Shown here: positions 28,129 through 34,058 of the stretch, piece by piece
Position numbering within the stretch: position 1 is the first letter of the stretch
Layout: each line of letters starts with the position of its first letter
From: Bacteroidales bacterium
GTDB taxonomy: Bacteria > Bacteroidota > Bacteroidia > Bacteroidales > BM520
Assembly (NCBI GenBank): GCA_031276035.1
Contig: JAISNV010000001.1
Location: 390,062-454,061, forward strand
Length of the DNA stretch: 64,000 nt
Reading direction: 5' to 3'
Position numbers and translations under genes: made by a program
Notes under the pieces: model-generated
Told to the model about the DNA's origin: nothing
Seen by the model: only the letters and a program-made list of their open reading frames with translations
The model's database searches: none

Positions 28129-29910
28129 ATGAATTTAGACATGTACAATCCATTTGTGATTCCATTTGCTTTCGGAGTGGTCATACTTTTCGTAAATTTG
28201 GCAATCGCATTTGTTTCATGGCTTTATCGTTTAGACAAAGTTCAAAGAAGACAAATCGGAAAAAATATAATTTCTTTTAAAACATTAGCAGCCATTTGGG
28301 AAGCTATCCGCGAATGCCTATTCCACAGAAATATTTTCAAAACAAACCCCATCTTGGGTTATATGCACTTCAGCCTTGCTTTCGGTTGGTTAATGCTCAT
28401 TGTTATTGGTAAAGTTGAAGCTGTTGCTTATGAGGGACAATATTTTACAAATCCCTGGCTCGCGATTTTCTTTAGGTTTTTTGAAGACGGAAGAGATTAT
28501 CCATATAAAGAAGTATTAACTTTCGTTATGGATTTTCTGCTTTGTTTTGTTCTCTCAGGATTACTTTTAGCTTTTATTAAGCGGATGTATTCCAAATTAT
28601 TAGGAATGAGAAAAACAACAAAACATACTCCTTCCGACAGAGTTGCTTTGATTTCTTTATGGTGTATTTTTCCGCTTCGACTTCTTGCCGAAAGTTCAAC
28701 GGCAGCTATAGAACACAACGGCGGATTTCTTACACAGTCCCTGGGAAATCTTCTCGCCTTTTTACCTGTTGAAAAATTTGTGACGCCTCTCTGGTGGGCG
28801 TATTCCATTGCTTTATGTTTATTCTTCGTTTTCATGCCTTTTACAAGGTATATGCACATTTTCACGGAAGTATTGTTAATATTCCTTCGCAAATGGGGTG
28901 TCATAGAATCTCAGAAACATACGGGATATACAGATATCGAAATTAATTCTTGTTCACGCTGCGGAATTTGCATCGATGTTTGCCAGTTGAATACTGCTGC
29001 AAAAATCAACGATGTTCAATCCGTTTATTTTATCAGAGATGTGCGTGATTTATCTTTAGACCGGCATATAGCAAACAATTGTCTGCTTTGTAACAGATGC
29101 GTACAAGCTTGTCCTGTCGGCATTGAAACCACAATGATACGGCAAATATACCGCTATAAACAAGGTAACGAAGATATTCCTTTTTACGAATATATCAACA
29201 CATCAAAATATACTGAAGGAAAGAATTCCGCACCTATATTATATTTTGCAGGATGTATGACTCATATTACACCGGGAATTATTGATTCAATGAAAAATAT
29301 CTTTGATAAAGCCGATGACAAATACATTTTTATTGATGAAGATAAGAATATTTGCTGCGGAAGACCTCTGCGTCAACAAGGATTTCTGGAACAAGCGGAA
29401 GTTTTAAAAGAAAAGCTGACATCAATAATTAAAGATTCCGGAGCAGAAGTTCTTGTAACTTCTTGTCCGATTTGTTATAACTCTTTTGCAAACGAATATA
29501 ATTTAGACATTAAAGTACTTCATCACACACAATATATCAAAGAGTTAATCGACAAAGGTAAGTTAAATCTGAGCAAACAAGATGTTAAACTTGTCTATCA
29601 TGATCCTTGCGAAATTAGTCGCGGTAATAACATCTACGAAGAACCTCGAATTATAATAAATTCGATAGGCAATTTACATTCAACTAAAAATGAAAAAGAT
29701 GACACATTATGCTGCGGCGGCAGTTTAGCAAATATCGAATTAAATACGGAGCAAGCGGCTTTAATAACTTCTCAGACCTTAGATGTTTTAACAAAACCTA
29801 ATCCTGATTTTATCATTACCTCTTGTCCGTTATGTAAAAAAACTTTTACAAAAAATTGTAGCAACAACAAAATATTAGACATTTCAGAAATAGTTTCAAG
29901 AAATATTTAA
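28129..29910 (+). CDS. membrane HdrE/HdrD-type fusion protein
   Basis: A 593-residue protein fusing a cytochrome b-like membrane part to an HdrD-like iron-sulfur part. Residues ~10-250 contain about five hydrophobic helices (for example NPFVIPFAFGVVILFVNLAI). A two-cluster ferredoxin follows (CSRCGICIDVC and CLLCNRCVQACPVG), then two CCG domains (CMTHITPG, ICCGRPL, SCPICYNSF; then HDPCEISRG, LCCGGSLANIE, SCPLCKKTF). Such proteins pass electrons between the quinone pool and a thiol/disulfide couple. It ends the five-gene cluster. A second ATG at 28141 (MYNPFV) could also be used. Confidence 0.9.
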   Translation: MNLDMYNPFVIPFAFGVVILFVNLAIAFVSWLYRLDKVQRRQIGKNIISFKTLAAIWEAIRECLFHRNIFKTNPILGYMHFSLAFGWLMLIVIGKVEAVAYEGQYFTNPWLAIFFRFFEDGRDYPYKEVLTFVMDFLLCFVLSGLLLAFIKRMYSKLLGMRKTTKHTPSDRVALISLWCIFPLRLLAESSTAAIEHNGGFLTQSLGNLLAFLPVEKFVTPLWWAYSIALCLFFVFMPFTRYMHIFTEVLLIFLRKWGVIESQKHTGYTDIEINSCSRCGICIDVCQLNTAAKINDVQSVYFIRDVRDLSLDRHIANNCLLCNRCVQACPVGIETTMIRQIYRYKQGNEDIPFYEYINTSKYTEGKNSAPILYFAGCMTHITPGIIDSMKNIFDKADDKYIFIDEDKNICCGRPLRQQGFLEQAEVLKEKLTSIIKDSGAEVLVTSCPICYNSFANEYNLDIKVLHHTQYIKELIDKGKLNLSKQDVKLVYHDPCEISRGNNIYEEPRIIINSIGNLHSTKNEKDDTLCCGGSLANIELNTEQAALITSQTLDVLTKPNPDFIITSCPLCKKTFTKNCSNNKILDISEIVSRNI

Positions 29911-29997
29911 CAAGATTAATCAATTAAATATTTTTTTTATTACTTTTGTAGCTACAACAACTAAACTAAAATCATTTAATATTTTAAGTTCAATATT

Positions 29998-31095
29998 ATG
30001 AACGTGGACGAATTTAATAATTACAATTTAAAGATTGGTATTACTCATGGTGATTTTAATGGCATTTCATACGAATTAGTATTAAAGACATTAAATGATA
30101 GTGCAATACATGAAACTTTAACACCTGTTTTCTTCGGATGTTCGAAGTTAGTTTCATATTTCAGAAATTATTTTAATTATACCGACTTTTCATTTACACC
30201 GGTAAGACAGAATGAAATTACACCGAATAAACCTAATCTTTTTAATATTTTTTCCGAAGAAGTAAGAGTTACTTTGGGAGAAACTACTGAAGAAGCTGCA
30301 AATCTGGCTGTTCTATCTATAACCAAAGCATATAATGCCATAAACAATAGATTTGTTGATGCATTGGTCTGCTGTCCTGTTAGTCAAGCTATGCTTAAAG
30401 AAACCTCATCGCATCATATTGGCAACGGCAGTTATTTCATTAATAAATTACAATCGACACGCAGTATGCAAATTTTATGTAACGATTACATAAAGTTAAC
30501 TGCGGCTACTTCTAAAGTAAATTACGAAGAGCTTACAAAGTTATTAACCATCGAATATCTTTTTGAAAAAATAAAGACTTTACATAAAATTATGTTTTAT
30601 GATTTTATGATAAGCTCGCCGAAAATAGCTATTTTAGCGGCGAATTCCGTGGACAATACAGGCAAATACATAGATGGAGAAGTTGAGGATATCATTGAAA
30701 AAACAAATGATTTAGCAATACAAAATAGAATCCAATCATTCGGCCCATATTTACCTTCAACTTTTTTCAACAGTAATGAATATCAGAAATTTGATGTAAT
30801 AATGACCATAACCAATCAGCAGGCCGATACAATTTTCTCTTTATTAAACGGGAGAGATGGAGTTGTTTATACTTCGGGATTGCCTTTTGTTGTAACCGAA
30901 CCGTATCATTTAAATGGTCAAGAAGTTGGCGATTGCCAAGCCTTTAGAAGTGCTTTATATCTGGCAAGTGATATAACTAAAAACAGGCGTATGAATTATA
31001 AACTGAGGAAAACCGCTTTGCAAAGAGATAGGAACTTTCAGGATAATAGTTCTAACACAGGTGAAAATAAAAACATTTCCGAGAATAAGTCATAG
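29998..31095 (+). CDS. PdxA-like protein lacking the family's metal ligands
   Basis: A 365-residue protein related to 4-hydroxythreonine-4-phosphate dehydrogenase. The scaffold is recognisable: ITHGDFNGISYELVLKT (PdxA: GDxNGIGxE), LVCCPVSQAML (VTAPINK), FGPYLPSTFF and YTSGLPFVVTEPYH. The three metal-binding His contexts are changed: GHTEY is IGNGSYF, the TGHIP region is ATSKVN, and MYHDQG is ITNQQAD. It may therefore not be a working PdxA and could be a regulatory or repurposed paralogue. The last about 35 residues are charged and low in complexity. A -7-like box, TACTTTTG, lies at 29941-29948. It precedes tRNA-Leu. Confidence 0.72.
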   Translation: MNVDEFNNYNLKIGITHGDFNGISYELVLKTLNDSAIHETLTPVFFGCSKLVSYFRNYFNYTDFSFTPVRQNEITPNKPNLFNIFSEEVRVTLGETTEEAANLAVLSITKAYNAINNRFVDALVCCPVSQAMLKETSSHHIGNGSYFINKLQSTRSMQILCNDYIKLTAATSKVNYEELTKLLTIEYLFEKIKTLHKIMFYDFMISSPKIAILAANSVDNTGKYIDGEVEDIIEKTNDLAIQNRIQSFGPYLPSTFFNSNEYQKFDVIMTITNQQADTIFSLLNGRDGVVYTSGLPFVVTEPYHLNGQEVGDCQAFRSALYLASDITKNRRMNYKLRKTALQRDRNFQDNSSNTGENKNISENKS

Positions 31096-31124
31096 AATCA
31101 AAAAAAAATGTATTTTTGCACTTT

Positions 31125-31147
31125 CTTTACTTAACCTATAAGTAAAG
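31125..31147 (+). terminator. 9-bp hairpin between the pdxA-like gene and tRNA-Leu
   Basis: Perfect arms CTTTACTTA (31125-31133) and TAAGTAAAG (31139-31147) with a 5-nt loop; a T-run (ATTTTTG) follows at about 31153. A box TATTTTTG at 31111-31118 is a possible tRNA promoter, in which case the hairpin lies in the tRNA leader. It may be a weak terminator for the upstream gene. Confidence 0.45.
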
Positions 31148-31180
31148 GTAAGATTTTTGTTCTTTCATAATTGTAAAGTT

Positions 31181-31262
31181 GCCCGAGTGGCGGAATTGGT
31201 AGACGCGTCGGTCTCAAAAACCGATGAGGAAACTCGTGCCGGTTCGATTCCGGCCTCGGGTA
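31181..31262 (+). tRNA. tRNA-Leu (anticodon CAA)
   Basis: Acceptor stem GCCCGAG pairs with CTCGGGT (G-U at the end), discriminator A at 31262. The anticodon stem TCGGT/ACCGA encloses loop CTCAAAA with anticodon CAA. A long variable arm (TGAGGAAACTCGT) marks a class II tRNA, and the T-arm is GCCGGTTCGATTCCGGC. CCA is not encoded. Its 3' end is the left attachment site of the element that follows. Confidence 0.95.
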
Positions 31263-31268
31263 CGGGGA
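31252..31268 (+). repeat. attL: 17-bp direct repeat at tRNA-Leu 3' end
   Basis: GGCCTCGGGTACGGGGA spans the T-arm/acceptor end of tRNA-Leu and 6 bp beyond. An identical copy is at 40934-40950. This is the pattern left by integrase-mediated insertion into a tRNA 3' end. Confidence 0.9.
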
Positions 31269-31269
31269 T

Positions 31270-31306
31270 AAGAGCTTAACTGATTAATGGTTAGGCTCTT
31301 TTTGTT
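31270..31306 (+). terminator. terminator after tRNA-Leu
   Basis: AGAGCTTAAC and GTTAGGCTCT (arms around 31270-31299) form a hairpin with few mismatches, followed by TTTTTG. A related hairpin follows attR at 40956-40987, so both element ends carry a similar terminator. Confidence 0.65.
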
Positions 31307-31380
31307 TTTCGGGGTACAGACAGGGGACAAATCTGACAATATTTTGTAAAATGTACGGTTATTTTTGAAGTCTTTTTAAT

Positions 31381-31416
31381 AAAAAAGCACCTTGGTTAAT
31401 TCCTTGGTGCTTTTTT
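31381..31416 (-). terminator. bidirectional terminator at the left end of the element
   Basis: AAAAAAGCACC (31381-31391) pairs with GGTGCTTTTTT (31406-31416) through a 14-nt loop. The stem is flanked by T-runs on either strand. It would stop the leftward transcript of the element 20 bp after its last gene and so isolate tRNA-Leu. Confidence 0.8.
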
Positions 31417-31436
31417 GTTTTTATACTTCATCGGGG

Positions 31437-31799
31437 TTATTCAAGTTGCTTATCGGCTTGTTCAAATAAATATTTATAATCATCGTGCATGTTATTAATA
31501 TTATCGTGGTAATAAATTATTTTGGTAATAAGATTTATCATTTCAGAAAATTGTTTAATATCTTCTTTGTCCTTTTCATTAACAAGTCTTGTTATCGCTC
31601 TGTTAATAGTTTCTATCCATTCAACGCCGTCACAATGTACCCAACTTAATGAGAGTGCTATATCTCGTCTTATCTTCATCTCGGCGGCAAAACAACTTAA
31701 GTTAGTACCCGGATATTTTTCAATGTTATCGGATAAGAATTTTTCAAATATCGTTTGAAAATAGTTGCTTTGGGAATTTTCTTTTACTTCTGTTCTCAT
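31437..31799 (-). CDS. element protein of unknown function (paralogue A)
   Basis: A 120-residue helical protein with no known motif. It aligns with the adjacent 139-residue protein: YFQTIFEKF with YFQAVFEKC, FAAEMKIRRDIA with FAGEMRRRERII, and VEWIETINRAITRL with VDWIKTISNTIERL. The two are therefore diverged tandem paralogues separated by 5 bp. It is the leftmost gene of the element, followed by a terminator. Confidence 0.65.
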   Translation of the reverse strand: MRTEVKENSQSNYFQTIFEKFLSDNIEKYPGTNLSCFAAEMKIRRDIALSLSWVHCDGVEWIETINRAITRLVNEKDKEDIKQFSEMINLITKIIYYHDNINNMHDDYKYLFEQADKQLE

Positions 31800-31804
31800 A
31801 ATAA

Positions 31805-32224
31805 CTAATTTTTATTAAGGTTTTTTATTTCCTCATTTATTTCTATTTCTAAGTCTTCATCTGCTATTTGTGATAAATCATAAGTTTCGTTCCAAATATC
31901 TTCAAGTCGCTCTTGATGTGAAAGAATTTCTGATAAAAATTCTATCATTCGCAAAAAATGCGTTAACTCTTTATCAGTATAATATTCTTTTTTACTCTGG
32001 GATAATCTCTCAATGGTATTACTTATTGTTTTAATCCAATCTACCGCATAGTAACGTGCCTCAATTACTTCTCCAATTATACGCTCTCTGCGTCTCATTT
32101 CACCTGCAAAATTATCCATATCAAATTCAATATTAGGATTTCTGTTCTTAAATTTAACTGAACATTTTTCAAATACTGCTTGAAAGTAATCGTCTTTGAT
32201 TTTTTCTTTAATTTCTTTTTTCAT
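31805..32224 (-). CDS. element protein of unknown function (paralogue B)
   Basis: A 139-residue charged, helical protein, paralogous to the downstream 120-residue protein. The common block is YFQAVFEK, FAGEMRRRE and VDWIKTIS. An extra acidic tail (about 20 residues) distinguishes it. Last intact pair of the leftward unit driven from 32654-32684. No function known. Confidence 0.65.
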   Translation of the reverse strand: MKKEIKEKIKDDYFQAVFEKCSVKFKNRNPNIEFDMDNFAGEMRRRERIIGEVIEARYYAVDWIKTISNTIERLSQSKKEYYTDKELTHFLRMIEFLSEILSHQERLEDIWNETYDLSQIADEDLEIEINEEIKNLNKN

Positions 32225-32236
32225 AATTAAATTAAT

Positions 32237-32508
32237 TTAATCGTTAATACTTTCTGCAATAATATCAACACATGGATGATGAGGATTAATTCCCGACTTT
32301 TCTACTTCTTTTGAGAAGTTGCTGAAATCGTTTAATAATCCTTTGCTTAAAATAAAGGCATAAGCCGTGTTTTTAGCGTTTTTCTCAATATCAAAGTGTC
32401 TTGTATAACTTTGAGATAATCCTTAAACAGAGGGATAGAATGAGCATTTGAACACTCAATTTTAATGGTTGCAAAGCTCGTTTCTTTGCTTTTTACTTTT
32501 GTAATCAT
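32237..32508 (-). pseudogene. frameshifted small element gene
   Basis: From the ATG at 32508 the frame reads MITKVKSKETSFATIKIECS and on through NAHSIPLFKDYLK, then soon stops. The shifted frame, open after about 32425, reads SQSYTRHFDIEKNAKNTAYA and then FILSKGLLNDFSNF, ending at a stop at 32237-32239. The distance from start to stop is 272 bp, one base short of a multiple of three. The two halves would make one protein of about 90 residues, so a single-base indel near 32420-32430 breaks it. Real mutation or sequencing error cannot be told apart here. Confidence 0.7.
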
Positions 32509-32523
32509 GATAAATTAATTTAA

Positions 32524-32604
32524 ATAAAAAAACCCTCTGTTACGGTGTCCTACGTACTATTATTTACGCCCGGATGTTTCCACTACCGGCACCAACAAAG
32601 GGTT
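32524..32604 (-). ncRNA. compact structured RNA candidate with terminator-like end
   Basis: On the minus strand an 11-bp closing stem pairs AACCCTTTGTT (32604-32594) with AACAGAGGGTT (32541-32531; one G-U), extended by GGTG/CACC. Inside are two short hairpins, CCGG/CCGG (32586-32589 with 32570-32573) and CGTA/TACG (32553-32556 with 32565-32568). The closing stem is followed by seven T. It begins about 45 nt after a predicted transcript start and ends about 15 nt before the ATG at 32508. It could be a small RNA, or a leader that attenuates the next genes. Confidence 0.6.
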
Positions 32605-32653
32605 TATACTTGTCTTAATTAAATTCGTCATAATATAATAGTTTTAGGAACTG

Positions 32654-32684
32654 CAAAGATAAGATAATGAAATTTGTATTGCAA
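32654..32684 (-). promoter_or_regulatory. leftward promoter inside the element
   Basis: On the minus strand a TTG -33 (32684-32682) is followed after exactly 20 bp by TATCTTTG (32661-32654). The transcript would begin near 32650 and enter the structured RNA. It probably drives the RNA, the frameshifted gene and the two paralogues. Confidence 0.7.
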
Positions 32685-32740
32685 GATGTTTAATGATTTT
32701 TTTAATGTTGATTTTGGGGATTTTATTCATAATGTAAGGT

Positions 32741-33013
32741 TCAATCATTTTTCTTCCTTGGTTTCCACGATTTAGAATACTCATGATTTTGAATATCAAG
32801 CACTTCAAAGATGTTCTTTTTAATGCTTCTGCAGGCGTGTAGTATTGTATTCTTTGGCTTTTTTGATATATCTATTAACAGTTCGTTCGGTTTTATGACA
32901 TTTATTGACAAAATATGACAAAACATCCGAAGTTTTTTCTCCGGATTTGCAAAAATATAATCCGCAATTTCGATAATGAGATTCGATATTTTAAGATTCA
33001 GAAAACTCAACAT
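32741..33013 (-). CDS. small element protein, unknown
   Basis: A 90-residue basic protein (LSFLNLKISNLIIEIADYIF then a Lys-rich C-terminus ending KPRKKND). No motif recognised. It stands alone between the 33205 gene and the leftward promoter, with 190 bp of empty sequence upstream. Coding status rests on frame length alone. Confidence 0.4.
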   Translation of the reverse strand: MLSFLNLKISNLIIEIADYIFANPEKKLRMFCHILSINVIKPNELLIDISKKPKNTILHACRSIKKNIFEVLDIQNHEYSKSWKPRKKND

Positions 33014-33204
33014 TTTTCAACAAATATGAATTTTTCTGATAATGAATTTGTCTTTTATTAGATCTTGAGACGAGCTATCTCATTCTTCTTAAAGTCCCTT
33101 TATGTTCCCTATATTCGCATTACGGACACAGCAAACGGTACTAAGTTTTGTATTCCTTTAATTGTGATTACAAAGAAAGAAAATCTTAATTCTTCGTCTT
33201 GAAA

Positions 33205-33501
33205 TCAATGCACAATATTTCCTATTTCATTAAACGTATCGTTAATATGTTTAATTAAATTTTTATCTGTAGTTATAAGAGCAATTTCCTTAGCCTGCCT
33301 GACTCTCGGAAATCCGAAAATTACATTCTGATGATCCACTAACCAACAATTCATTACGTGTGGTTCATTTGCTAATTCAATTTTTACATTTATCCCTCTA
33401 AAAAATCTTTCTATTTCTGCGTTTATGGAATATAAGACATTGTAAAATTCGTTCCATGTTACTTGTTTATTTTCCATATTAAGAGAATTGTAATTATCCA
33501 T
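33205..33501 (-). CDS. small element protein, unknown (98 aa)
   Basis: A 98-residue protein of mixed composition (WNEFYNVLYSINAEIERFF, then VDHQNVIFGFPRVRQAKEIA). Its start overlaps the stop of the upstream 69-residue gene by 8 bp. An ATG at 33477 is an alternative start. It is the last gene of the long leftward operon beginning at the excisionase. No function known. Confidence 0.6.
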   Translation of the reverse strand: MDNYNSLNMENKQVTWNEFYNVLYSINAEIERFFRGINVKIELANEPHVMNCWLVDHQNVIFGFPRVRQAKEIALITTDKNLIKHINDTFNEIGNIVH

Positions 33502-33703
33502 AAATCTTTCTTTCTAACTCTTTAATTTCTCTTTTCAATTCTTCATCTGTCAATGTTGAGAAATCTGGTTGAAAAAAACTTTGTCCGCCGACGAGTTCAA
33601 CAAATTTATCAATATCTTCTGTTGTAATAATGCCATTTCTTAGGATTGATAGAAGTAATATCTTCAATTCTCGACTAACCTTAATTTCTGTCTGGTTTTT
33701 CAT
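33494..33703 (-). CDS. small element protein, unknown (69 aa)
   Basis: A 69-residue, helical, charged protein (EELKREIKELERKIYG at the C-terminus). It overlaps the upstream AT-hook gene by 4 bp and the downstream gene by 8 bp, so it is translated as part of the same operon. No function known. Confidence 0.6.
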   Translation of the reverse strand: MKNQTEIKVSRELKILLLSILRNGIITTEDIDKFVELVGGQSFFQPDFSTLTDEELKREIKELERKIYG

Positions 33704-34035
33704 GCTTCACTATTTTTAGTTAATTCATCTATAATTGTATTTAACTGCTCGTCTGTCAGATTATCAAAATTTGTTTTTGCTTCAATGCTTTGCATTTTAG
33801 GTACAACAAATGATAAAAGTTTTTCCATGATATAAAGCCGCTGTTTTGATTCAACGGCTTTTAAATCGGTTTCAAATAGCTCTCTATTGTTATTGATGAG
33901 GCTTTGTATCCATGTTCTAATGTCTGTTGTAATCTTATTTGGCGACCCTTTTGGTCTCCCATTAGGATTATTGGTTTTTCCTTTGGGTTTCTGTATTTTC
34001 TTGTTGTTTTCAGAAATTGACATCATATTATGCAT
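33700..34035 (-). CDS. AT-hook-type DNA-binding protein, possible small-terminase-like
   Basis: A 111-residue protein with NNPNGRPKGSPNKIT near residues 21-35. The GRPKG core is an AT-hook-like minor-groove binding motif. The rest is helical (DIRTWIQSLINNNRELFETD, then KLLSFVVPKMQSIEAK). Proteins of this shape often stand next to phage packaging genes, where they are annotated as small terminase or DUF5681-like, but no large terminase is present here. A short version starting at MSISEN (34023) is possible. It is 23 bp after the 735-aa gene. Confidence 0.6.
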   Translation of the reverse strand: MHNMMSISENNKKIQKPKGKTNNPNGRPKGSPNKITTDIRTWIQSLINNNRELFETDLKAVESKQRLYIMEKLLSFVVPKMQSIEAKTNFDNLTDEQLNTIIDELTKNSEA

Positions 34036-34058
34036 AATTTAAGTTAATATTTAATTTT

